From Burkholderia sp. Bp9142 (GTDB lineage: Bacteria > Pseudomonadota > Gammaproteobacteria > Burkholderiales > Burkholderiaceae), in assembly GCF_003853415.1 (NCBI RefSeq), contig NZ_QTPP01000001.1, forward strand, positions 62,001 to 126,000: a stretch of DNA of 64,000 nucleotides. Reading direction: 5' to 3'. The position numbers and the translations under genes are program-made. The notes beneath the pieces were generated by a model. The model made no database searches, was not told the DNA's origin, and was given only the letters and a program-made list of their open reading frames with translations. Below are positions 48,101-55,502 of the stretch, one piece after another (the first letter of the stretch is position 1; each line of letters starts with the position of its first letter).

Positions 48101-51100
48101 GTAACCGGCCCAGACATTGCCCGTCTCGATTTCCAGATGAGCGAGACTCGCAATAACCTGCTCGATTTTCCGCAGCTCACGCATCCGCTGCAGGTCATCT
48201 TGAGCAGCATCGCCACATTGCCCTCGGCTGACTGGGTCAAGGCCCACGTCGTCCCAGTTCGAGCGTTCACGAGCACGCTCGAGGGCCGTCTGGAATGACA
48301 GGAGTGCACAAACTACATCAAGGTCGGTTTTGAGCCCCGTCCATACGCTCGAAGTGAGCGAGAACAGGTCACTGTATTCCTTGATTTCGTTATCGATGGC
48401 GTCAATTCGCGCAAGACACTCGATATCACCGTCGATGTTCGGTTCGCCACCGTTTCCACCTGCAAGCTCCCTGAGCTTCTTCGTCAAGGACCGTTTGCGC
48501 ATCATGCTCATCGGCCAGTTCGAGTCCTTGAGCTCACGCAGGTCAGACTGCAACTCGGCAATTGTCCTTGTCTGGATGCCTTCCTTGTATGGAATCGAAA
48601 GCTGGCCGAGAACGTCAAGCCGGGTGCGCAGCAGTTCGATACCTTTGGCGAGGCGAGCGCGCAGTGTTTCGCTCCAAGGCACGGAAAGAGCTGCATGCAA
48701 TTCCGAATCGCGTTGCAAATGGCTAATACCGAGTCGCAGATCCTCGAGTGTCTGATTCGAGCAAGGCGTCGACAGCGTGCCAAGCAGTTCCCGGTACCGC
48801 TGCAACAATGGTGTTGCCTGGCGCAATCCATCCGCAATAGCCTTTGCATCCGGACGTAGCGCGAAACGCCAGTCGTAACCAGACGCGGACGGCAGGACCG
48901 CGGCGAGCATCCGCAGACCATCGCGTACTCGGGGGTCCAACGGCAGGTCCGGCAGCCCTATAGCCTGACGCAGGTCAGCCGCTGCTTTCTCGAAGCGCAC
49001 CGCAACGTCTGGTACCGCACGGGCAGCGTCGTCCAGCGCGGCCGCCCAGAGAGGCGACCACTCGGTCTGAGCCACATGCGCCAGCGGGGTTGACGTCAAC
49101 TTCTCTTCACCGAATGCCTTGGCATTGACATCGAGCAGTTCGACGGTTTCGCGAAGGCCCCGCATCGCTTCCATGTCATGCGCCTGGGTAGACGACCATG
49201 TCAGCCGGAACGCTGGCAGGTCATGACCGCCGACGACTCGACCGATTGCCTCATAGACGCTCAGGCCATTCGAATACCGACGATGGAGTCGTTCAACATA
49301 TCCATTTAGCTGGGACCTCAGCGCTTCAAGTCGGGCCGCTTCGGCGTGCCACTGCTCAGGCGCGAGGGCAGCGGACGCATCCCATGATGTTTTCAACTGT
49401 TCGAGAACATCAGTCTTCCGCGCCTTGCTGGAGTGGAGCTCGAGACAGAAATTTCCAAGGCCAACGTCCGCGAGGCGCCGGTAGACGACATCCAGAGCGG
49501 CCATCTTCTCGGAAACGAAAAGAACGCGCTTACGCTCGGCGAGGCACTGAGCAACGAGATTTGCGATCGTCTGGCTCTTCCCAGTACCCGGCGGGCCAAT
49601 CAGAACAAAATCCTTGCCCTTGCTGCCTGCAACCACTGCAGAAAGCTGCGACGAGTCTGCTGGCAACGGGCAGAACGTGTCCTTCACAGGAAGCTCAACA
49701 TCCAGTCGCCGGACATCAGGGAACCCCACCGTACTCTGATACGAATCGCGCGGAGTATCAATGAGGTGACGGACCACCGCGTTCTGTTTGAGCTGCTCAG
49801 TACGTTCGGTGAGGTCTCGCCACATAAGGTATTTGGCGAACGAGAAAGAGGCCAGAACGACTTCTTCCACGACCTCCCAGCCCTTGATGTCCTTGATGGC
49901 ATGAGACACTGTTTTCCAGATTCCGGCGACATCGAGGCCTGAATCATCCTTGGGCAGTTCGACGTCGTTCACACCGAGTTCGAGCTCGAAGTCCTGACGC
50001 AACATTTCAATGAGCGTCGGATTGAATCGGGCCTCCTCATCGTACAGCTTCAGACTGAAACCAGAGCGCGCACTGCGACGCTCGAGGGTGACAGGTACGA
50101 GGATGAGAGGTGCGCGATATTTCTTGTCTTCTTTGTCGTCGCGCGTCCACGATAGGAAGCCGAGCGCGAGGTACAGTGTATTCGAACCTCCCTCCTGCAA
50201 GGTGGTCCGGGAATTCCGGAACAGTTCAGTCAGGCGCGAATCCATCTCGTCCTGCGGTAACCCGATAAACACTTCCTTGCGCGTCAACGCGTCGAGAGCG
50301 TGCTGGCGGCGAATGTGTTCGCGCTCGCGCGCCTCATGGATAGCCTGGCTGCGTGGGTCCGAACCGTCCATGAGGTCCGGACGGGTCAGCAGCTTTAGCG
50401 CATGTCCCTCCGCCAGAACATCCTCAAGCAGTCCTGGCTCAGGCGCGTCGAGCTTCAGGGACTTCTTTCCCGACTTGAAGCTCAGCAGATTGTTCCTGAG
50501 TGACAGGTCGAGGAGCCTTCGCTGCCAGCGTGTGAGACGGTCCTCCGGCCGCTCCTGCCCGTCGTCTGAATGCGCGTCTTCGAGCTCCTCCAAAAACTCA
50601 GGGGCATCCTCCCACCGCGGAGTTAGGTCCTCGGTCACCTCGGTGCCAGCTGTGTCACGAACTACAGCGTGTTCGCTAGCAAGCGGTTTGATGCGCTGCA
50701 TCCGTGCGCGTCGAATATCAATTGCCAGCTCGAACTTCGGCTCTTCGTCTTCAGAGATGTGTTCCTCACCTTTGGCCGTAGTGAAACTGAAAGTCGGCAG
50801 AGGCCTCTGTGCAAGGAGGGTCGACTCGAACAGGACCATCTCTTTGAGCTTCACCCGCTTCCGCAGAGCGGTGATGTCGTCGATGACAGTGGTCGAGAAC
50901 TCTTCGGGCTTCAGCCAGACGCCGGGAAAAGCATGCCCCTGCTGGAAGACGAGAACTGGATTCAGGCCCGCCTGCTCCAGTGCGGCGCAGACGAACAAAG
51001 CCAGGTCGAGACAGGTAGCGAGCCCAGATTCCGCAATCTGGCTGGGCCCGCGCACCTTCTGGCCTTCCCGCTCGAAGCTCGCGGGAGGCACGGCATAGTC

Positions 51101-51712
51101 GAGTCCCATCGCACCAATTGCATTCCAGATAGCAGAAGCGAGTTCCCATGCGCGCTTTGCACCTTCCTGGTAGCCATTGATGCTGCCGGGCTTCCCTGCT
51201 TTGCGTAGCACCTCCGCAGCCTGCTTGAGCACACGTTCGACTGCCTGCTCGTTCGGCTGAACGAAGGCCGCAATCATGTCCGGCAACGACGACAAACCGC
51301 CCCACTGATTCCTTGGAAGAAGCTCGACTGTCTGCTCGGAAACTGCGACCTCGGCTGACTCGCGGTTTGGCGCAGTGAGTGTGAGTGTGACCACCGACTT
51401 TTCCGACTCAGTCAGGCGGCCGAGCAGCGGACCGTCGAGAGACAAATCAAGGTCCGTGATACGCAGGGTCTGCCCTGCCGCCAGATGGTCTAGGTGCCAC
51501 GTCTTGGGCTTGAGGAATGGTGGGTCAGAAATCGCAGTGAGCTTCAGGTCCCGGAATGCGTCTTCCGTTTCGTTAACTATGGAAAGCTCCCGAACCACGG
51601 GCACCGCGTTCTGGAAGTCCGCCAGATTGACCCGTCCAGCGACGGCCGCCTGAATCTGAACGCAATAAGGCATTGCCGATTCATCCGTCGGCTCAACAAC
51701 CCCGGTATTCAT
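45113..51712 (-). CDS. Giant DUF4011-helicase-Vsr-like nuclease-DUF3320 protein (Hhe-type antiphage candidate)
   Basis: A 2199-residue single protein. An N-terminal region carries a transglutaminase-like fold with Cys234 (SGLATCLDLALFVC) and His260 (QQGHAFPGVWL). DUF4011 starts near residue 385 (RLTRWQRRLLDLSLRNNLLSFK). The split SF1 helicase has Walker A GPPGTGKS at 706-713, Walker B FDEAS with Asp1559-Glu1560, then GDPKQLPPTSFF and a helicase C-half (WHYRSRHESLIAF, VTFNTEQQRLIEDLL, NVAITRARQELRVFGS). A Vsr/DUF559-type endonuclease has ECDGATYH at 1902-1909 and LRGLGWEIVRIWSTDWW. DUF3320 ends the protein. ATG 51712 with GGAG seven bases upstream is chosen over the longer frame. This order matches what is described for the Hhe defence protein (from memory). 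Confidence 0.88.
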   Translation of the reverse strand: MNTGVVEPTDESAMPYCVQIQAAVAGRVNLADFQNAVPVVRELSIVNETEDAFRDLKLTAISDPPFLKPKTWHLDHLAAGQTLRITDLDLSLDGPLLGRLTESEKSVVTLTLTAPNRESAEVAVSEQTVELLPRNQWGGLSSLPDMIAAFVQPNEQAVERVLKQAAEVLRKAGKPGSINGYQEGAKRAWELASAIWNAIGAMGLDYAVPPASFEREGQKVRGPSQIAESGLATCLDLALFVCAALEQAGLNPVLVFQQGHAFPGVWLKPEEFSTTVIDDITALRKRVKLKEMVLFESTLLAQRPLPTFSFTTAKGEEHISEDEEPKFELAIDIRRARMQRIKPLASEHAVVRDTAGTEVTEDLTPRWEDAPEFLEELEDAHSDDGQERPEDRLTRWQRRLLDLSLRNNLLSFKSGKKSLKLDAPEPGLLEDVLAEGHALKLLTRPDLMDGSDPRSQAIHEAREREHIRRQHALDALTRKEVFIGLPQDEMDSRLTELFRNSRTTLQEGGSNTLYLALGFLSWTRDDKEDKKYRAPLILVPVTLERRSARSGFSLKLYDEEARFNPTLIEMLRQDFELELGVNDVELPKDDSGLDVAGIWKTVSHAIKDIKGWEVVEEVVLASFSFAKYLMWRDLTERTEQLKQNAVVRHLIDTPRDSYQSTVGFPDVRRLDVELPVKDTFCPLPADSSQLSAVVAGSKGKDFVLIGPPGTGKSQTIANLVAQCLAERKRVLFVSEKMAALDVVYRRLADVGLGNFCLELHSSKARKTDVLEQLKTSWDASAALAPEQWHAEAARLEALRSQLNGYVERLHRRYSNGLSVYEAIGRVVGGHDLPAFRLTWSSTQAHDMEAMRGLRETVELLDVNAKAFGEEKLTSTPLAHVAQTEWSPLWAAALDDAARAVPDVAVRFEKAAADLRQAIGLPDLPLDPRVRDGLRMLAAVLPSASGYDWRFALRPDAKAIADGLRQATPLLQRYRELLGTLSTPCSNQTLEDLRLGISHLQRDSELHAALSVPWSETLRARLAKGIELLRTRLDVLGQLSIPYKEGIQTRTIAELQSDLRELKDSNWPMSMMRKRSLTKKLRELAGGNGGEPNIDGDIECLARIDAIDNEIKEYSDLFSLTSSVWTGLKTDLDVVCALLSFQTALERARERSNWDDVGLDPVSRGQCGDAAQDDLQRMRELRKIEQVIASLAHLEIETGNVWAGYKTDVVVAKAYVPFQGALSAARAETHWVDDGYTVIESGRAGPTAATDIRNMRELVSLHARIQEFADLPGKTSGLWSGLQTKIDGIEPALKFFESLSAALANLANTPELLAAVKAPVALLLGDGNILLEPSGIVAGTGCTYAEALQSFNEVVAQFATAGGLVSSEHATLHSLLPGQVAERARQVVQNANRLKLWCAWRKVRQHALSVGLAPLVSGIEDGNIQRGQVKAVFETNYCRWWLNAVVDGDEVLRNFVSAEHEKRIQDFRELDEQFVALTRAWVRAQLSSGLPSPARVALGSEWGLLRYEMQKKTRHLPLRELMSKASGAILRLTPCLLMSPLSIAQYLPAETSDFDVVVFDEASQIPVWDAIGAMARARQVIMVGDPKQLPPTSFFDRAESDVDDTDVEAELESILEECIGANLPTMKLSWHYRSRHESLIAFSNYRYYSGDLVTFPSPVTNDRAVSFNLVTDGQYERGGARTNKPEAKALVADLVGRLKSPGFIDSRMTVGVVTFNTEQQRLIEDLLDEERRKDPSIEPHFAESALEPVFVKNLESVQGDERDIMYFSITYGPGIDGTMPMNFGPMNQQGGERRLNVAITRARQELRVFGSFKPEKMDLSRTQALGVRDLKHFLEFAERGARALGEAVAGSIGDFDSPFEKAVCVALAERGWTVHPQVGVSAFRIDLGVVDPDAPGRYLAGVECDGATYHRSATARDRDKLREQVLRGLGWEIVRIWSTDWWVDMPGTLEKVDSQLRALLAVRREAEAAEMQSAAAIAEEVLAAAKSGSGSGFSNADAVEDVAPKLVSKAAVSEDEALVMYARAASTPISVEREEAIFVEVDLTISDHERDPELFFAHSYDERLLAMITAVVNVEGPVRDEVLARRIARAHGWSRTGSRILNRVIDLASKHFDAETEDVGLFIWPKTVGNKASLAFRSPLPGATRPVDEVSISELRMLATKLQAEGHDEESGLNAMSRELGLLRLRGASRERLEQAWRCE

Positions 51713-52109
51713 CAATGGTCTCCAACGACAACTAGCCATTCGTCTAGATGTGCTGCCACGAATGCTCGCTTCCCCCGGAAACATCCGTGCCAACCGTACT
51801 TTCTAATCCCCGTTCAAGCGGTCCAGAAGCTTCCGCTTGGCGAACCCACCCGCGCGTCGAACAACAAACATGCTTCAGATGCGAACAGCAGTGGGGAAAT
51901 TAGGATACCAGCGGCAAGATGCATTTCAAGGACAATAAATGTCACCAGAATGCTGAAAGCAATAAAATCGACGCTGAGCTTATCCGATGACTGCGTGGAG
52001 CGGTGTTGGTCCAGCCGTTATCTTGCTTCATCGCTAACCTAGTCCCTGACCTTGTCCGTGTTTCTCCGAAGCAGGCAATTATTACTAGGGATATGTGACT
52101 ATTGACCCA
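51713..52109. other. Upstream region of the giant gene, with a possible broken small membrane ORF
   Basis: These 397 bases must include the giant gene's promoter. On the minus strand an ATG at 52031 opens a 29-codon frame. One register away a strongly hydrophobic stretch (DFIAFSILVTFIVLEMHLAAG, then ILISPLLFASEACLLF) runs to a stop at 51814-51816. This looks like a frameshifted remnant of a small membrane protein, though chance is possible. No promoter could be assigned with confidence. Confidence 0.35.
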
Positions 52110-52460
52110 TCACAATGTACAACGGTCGCCAATCTTGTGCGCGCAATGGAATTCATCCCCGAGCTTGAAAAACACACCGCCATCTAGGTTACAAAACGTT
52201 GCAGCATCAACTTGAGGCGAGGGTTTCTTGATTTCACTGCATTCGTTCAGCAAACTGCCATCAATCATCAACGTCGCGGAGGCGGCGCGCAGACTCGACG
52301 TCGATACTAGGCGCTGTACCAGAATGCGAATAAGGAAGCGCGCGTCCTCGCCAAACGCTGGAGGCAATATATTCAGCGCCGGAAAGAACAGGGCATGGTC
52401 GATGCTCGCACCATCATCGATGGCGGCATGCCGGGACATCATCGCCGACGGCAACTCCAT
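52110..52460 (-). CDS. Hypothetical protein, 116 residues, in the island
   Basis: I recognise no family. The sequence has reasonable protein character (FPALNILPPAFGEDARFLIRIL, VQRLVSTSSLRAASATLMIDGS, DAATFCNLDGGVFFKLGDEFHC) without signal or membrane segment. Codon use is mixed and similar to the giant gene. A GCAGG element lies just before ATG 52460, with a TTG one codon earlier. It points in the same direction as the giant gene and could precede it in an operon, but 400 bases separate them. A chance open frame cannot be excluded. Confidence 0.4.
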   Translation of the reverse strand: MELPSAMMSRHAAIDDGASIDHALFFPALNILPPAFGEDARFLIRILVQRLVSTSSLRAASATLMIDGSLLNECSEIKKPSPQVDAATFCNLDGGVFFKLGDEFHCAHKIGDRCTL

Positions 52461-52589
52461 CAACCTGCGGGGGGCTTAATGCTCGCGTAGCCGAGGAGGT
52501 CTTGGCAGCATCCGCGGCGTCATAGACGTGCGCTAGGTGGTCAAGGAAGCGCCCGGCGCGAGCTAGCCGACGCGCGCCCCTTCACAGCG

Positions 52590-52617
52590 AAAAAGCCGGC
52601 CTGCGCGCCGGCTTTTT
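52590..52617. terminator. Bidirectional intrinsic terminator near the tRNA gene
   Basis: AAAAAGCCGGC-CTGCGC-GCCGGCTTTTT forms an 11-bp stem with five T residues following on either strand. On the minus strand it lies 163 bp beyond the tRNA 3' end and would end the tRNA transcript. Confidence 0.88.
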
Positions 52618-52706
52618 CACGCCCATTCGCGGCTGTACACCGCGAACAAAGCTTTCCACGCTACCACCCGTTCCCGATAGAGCGCAATGCGTCCCATCGG
52701 GGAATC

Positions 52707-52740
52707 AAGCATAACGTGTCCAACTGGACACTTTATGCTT
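52707..52740. repeat. 34-bp near-perfect palindrome next to the tRNA gene
   Basis: Two 16-base arms (AAGCATAACGTGTCCA and its complement, one mismatch) surround a 2-bp centre. The inner core GTGTCCA-AC-TGGACAC is perfect. The lack of a loop makes it more like a protein-binding or recombination site than a terminator. No partner copy was noticed at the other island edge. Confidence 0.6.
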
Positions 52741-52782
52741 AACGGCACAGACTTCCTCGAATGACCGTGGAAGAGAATCTGG

Positions 52783-52858
52783 TGGGCCCCCCGGGAGTCG
52801 AACCCGGCACCAACGAATTATGAGTTCGCTGCTCTAACCAAGCATGAGCTAGGGGCCC
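52783..52858 (-). tRNA. tRNA with CAU anticodon (Met-type, or Ile2 with lysidine)
   Basis: All arms fold. The acceptor stem is GGGCCCC/GGGGCCC with discriminator A and an encoded CCA to 52780. The D stem is GCTC/GAGC, the anticodon stem GCGAA/TTCGT with loop CTCATAA, and the T arm CCGGG-TTCGACT-CCCGG. The anticodon is CAU. The acceptor stem holds C4-G69 and C5-G68 pairs and looks like E. coli tRNA-Ile2 (GGCCCCT...) rather than elongator Met, so it may read AUA after lysidine modification by TilS. The D loop is two bases longer than in E. coli. It lies downstream of rpoD in the same direction. Confidence 0.93.
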
Positions 52859-52996
52859 AGACGAGAAGCAAAGCGTGCTACACGCCGCTCCGGCAACGAA
52901 GCCGGGCCGGCATTGTAACAACAAAGACGACGAAGAGGACAAACGCCACCGGCATCACGTGGATACCGGCGGCGTTCGCAAGTGAGACGCTGGAAA

Positions 52997-55414
52997 TCAG
53001 TTCCCTTCGAGGAACGACTTCAGCTTGTCGGAACGGCTCGGGTGACGCAACTTGCGCAGCGCCTTGGCCTCGATCTGACGGATCCGCTCGCGGGTGACGT
53101 CGAACTGCTTGCCGACTTCCTCGAGCGTGTGATCGGTGCTCATCTCGATGCCGAAGCGCATCCGCAGCACCTTCGCCTCACGCGGCGTCAGCGAATCGAG
53201 CACGTCCTTCACGACGTCGCGCATGCTTGCGTGCAGCGCGGCATCCGCCGGCGCGACCGTGTTGTTGTCCTCGATGAAGTCGCCGAGATGGGAATCGTCG
53301 TCGTCACCGATCGGCGTTTCCATCGAGATCGGCTCCTTCGCGATCTTCATGATCTTGCGGATCTTGTCTTCCGGCATCTCCATCTTCTCGGCGAGCGTTG
53401 CCGGATCCGGCTCGAGACCGGTTTCCTGCAGGATCTGCCGCGAGATGCGGTTCATCTTGTTGATCGTTTCGATCATGTGAACCGGAATACGGATCGTGCG
53501 CGCCTGGTCCGCGATCGAACGCGTGATGGCCTGGCGGATCCACCACGTCGCGTAGGTCGAGAACTTGTAGCCGCGACGGTATTCGAACTTGTCCACCGCC
53601 TTCATCAGGCCGATGTTGCCTTCCTGGATCAGGTCGAGGAACTGCAGGCCGCGGTTCGTGTACTTCTTTGCGATCGAGATCACGAGACGCAGGTTCGCCT
53701 CGGTCATTTCACGCTTCGCCTGACGCGCCTTCAGTTCGCCAGCCGCCATCTGGCGGTTGGTTTCCTTCAGGTCCTTCAGCGGCAGCACGACGCGCGCCTG
53801 CAGGTCGATCAGACGCTGCTGCTGTTCGCGGATCGCCGGAACGTTACGCGACAGGACCGCGCTGTACGCATGGCCTTCGGCCGTGATCTTCTCGGCCCAG
53901 TCGAGATCCGTCTCGCTGCCCGGGAAGCGCGCGATGAATTCCGAACGCGGCATGCCGCACTTGTCGACGACGATGTGCAGGATCTGACGCTCGACCTGAC
54001 GCACTTCATCCACTTGCGCACGCAGCGTATCGCACAGACGCTCGACGGTACGCGCGGTGAAGCGGATCGTCATCAGCTCGGTCTGGATCGTTTCTTGCGC
54101 CTTCAGGTAGGACTTCGACTTGTAGCCTTCCTTCTCGAACGCGCGGCGCATCTTGTCGAACCACTCGCTGATCTGCGAGAACTTGTCGAGCGATGCACGC
54201 TTGAGGGCTTCGAGCTGGGCGGCGTTGGCCGACGCCTGCGCGGCACCGTCATCTTCCTCCTCTTCCTCTTCTTCCTCTTCCTCTTCGGCTTCCTCGTCCT
54301 CGTTCTCGATCGCTTCCGCTTCCTTCGCGGAGAAACCGTCCGTGTCGGCGGAGTCCGAAGCATTCGGATCGAGCAGGCCGTCGACGAGCTCGTCGACGCG
54401 GATCTCTTCGTTCGCGACGCGCTCGGCCATCGCGAGGATGTCGGCGATCGTCGTCGGGCACGCGGAAATTGCCATCACCATGTGGCGCAGGCCGTCCTCG
54501 ATCCGCTTCGCGATCTCGATTTCGCCTTCGCGCGTGAGCAGCTCGACCGTGCCCATCTCGCGCATGTACATCCGGACCGGATCGGTCGTGCGACCGAATT
54601 CCGAATCGACGGTCGACAGCGCGACTTCAGCTTCCTCTTCGACTTCATCGTCCGACGACGCGGCCGGCGCGTTGTCGTTCAGGAGCAGCGTTTCCGCGTC
54701 CGGCGCCTGCTCGTAAACCGCCACGCCCATGTCGTTGAACGTGCCGATGATGCCTTCGAGGGCTTCGGTCTCGGTGAAGTTGTCCGGCAGGTGGTCGTTG
54801 ATTTCGGCATACGTGAGGAAGCCGCGCTCCTTGCCGAGCTTGATCAGCGCGCGCAGCTTCACGCGGCGCTCCTCGAGCTCCTCGGCCGTGCCGGGCGTGC
54901 TCGTCGCGAACGCTTCCTTCAGTAGCGCCTTTTCCTTGGCGCGACGATCGCGCACCTTGGATTTGCCCGGGGCAGCCGCGGCTGCGGGCTGTCCGTCGCT
55001 CTGATTTGCGTCGTCATCGACGGATACTTCGTTCAGCTTTTTGGTCATGGAGTTCGCCGTACCGGCTATATCGACTCGCGGCTGCTGGACGACAGCCGGT
55101 TGAACCGTGGGTGCATGAGTAGTACGTACTGCCGTTTCGTCCGCGGCGGCAGTCGTGTCCCTTGCGCTTTTCGCACTTGCCCGCTTCGCCGCCGGCTTGG
55201 CCGGCCCGGAGTCGGGTCTGGCGGCAGCCCGTGTTCTGGCTGCCGACGCCGGCGCAGCCTGAGCAGTGCCGGCCGCGGCTTTTTTTCCTGCAGGGGCTGA
55301 CGTGACTGAAGACGTTGTCCTGGCGAAAGAAGCAGACTTGGCCGCTGTGACCTTGGTGGTCGGCTCCGTCGAGCCCTTGCCTGTTGCTTTCTTTCCGCCT
55401 GTCGTCTTTGCCAT
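52997..55414 (-). CDS. rpoD: RNA polymerase primary sigma factor (sigma-70)
   Basis: An 805-residue housekeeping sigma factor. All sigma regions are present: region 1.1 (about 150-220), the non-conserved region with a long acidic run ([12 protein letters not shown]..., about 390-405), region 2 ([47 protein letters not shown]), region 3 and region 4 ([27 protein letters not shown]). The N-terminus carries about 120 extra Ala/Lys/Thr-rich residues before [10 protein letters not shown]. That internal ATG (55048) gives a 683-residue protein closer to E. coli (613), so the true start is uncertain. An extended -10 promoter lies just upstream, inside the macromolecular-synthesis cluster. Confidence 0.96.
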   Translation of the reverse strand: MAKTTGGKKATGKGSTEPTTKVTAAKSASFARTTSSVTSAPAGKKAAAGTAQAAPASAARTRAAARPDSGPAKPAAKRASAKSARDTTAAADETAVRTTHAPTVQPAVVQQPRVDIAGTANSMTKKLNEVSVDDDANQSDGQPAAAAAPGKSKVRDRRAKEKALLKEAFATSTPGTAEELEERRVKLRALIKLGKERGFLTYAEINDHLPDNFTETEALEGIIGTFNDMGVAVYEQAPDAETLLLNDNAPAASSDDEVEEEAEVALSTVDSEFGRTTDPVRMYMREMGTVELLTREGEIEIAKRIEDGLRHMVMAISACPTTIADILAMAERVANEEIRVDELVDGLLDPNASDSADTDGFSAKEAEAIENEDEEAEEEEEEEEEEEDDGAAQASANAAQLEALKRASLDKFSQISEWFDKMRRAFEKEGYKSKSYLKAQETIQTELMTIRFTARTVERLCDTLRAQVDEVRQVERQILHIVVDKCGMPRSEFIARFPGSETDLDWAEKITAEGHAYSAVLSRNVPAIREQQQRLIDLQARVVLPLKDLKETNRQMAAGELKARQAKREMTEANLRLVISIAKKYTNRGLQFLDLIQEGNIGLMKAVDKFEYRRGYKFSTYATWWIRQAITRSIADQARTIRIPVHMIETINKMNRISRQILQETGLEPDPATLAEKMEMPEDKIRKIMKIAKEPISMETPIGDDDDSHLGDFIEDNNTVAPADAALHASMRDVVKDVLDSLTPREAKVLRMRFGIEMSTDHTLEEVGKQFDVTRERIRQIEAKALRKLRHPSRSDKLKSFLEGN

Positions 55415-55460
55415 CGCGAATCTCGCCTCCGCTTAGAAAACAAACCGCTGGAAACCTTAT

Positions 55461-55469
55461 ATTATAGCA
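55461..55469 (-). promoter_or_regulatory. Extended -10 promoter of rpoD
   Basis: Read on the minus strand, TGC directly precedes a perfect TATAAT, 46 bp upstream of the rpoD ATG and after the dnaG stop. No good -35 is seen, as expected for extended -10 promoters. It allows rpoD transcription independent of rpsU-yqeY-dnaG. Confidence 0.55.
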
Positions 55470-55502
55470 CGCTGGGAAGCCCTCTCCTGGCGCCCCGGCC
55501 GC

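Larger units (their letters stand above)
52461..52779. other. Junction segment between island and tRNA gene
   Basis: No gene is seen in these 319 bases. They contain an intrinsic terminator with T tracts on both strands (52590-52617) and a 34-bp near-perfect palindrome (52707-52740) 40 bases from the tRNA 3' end. Both are described separately. The transition from island-like to core composition falls here. Confidence 0.6.
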
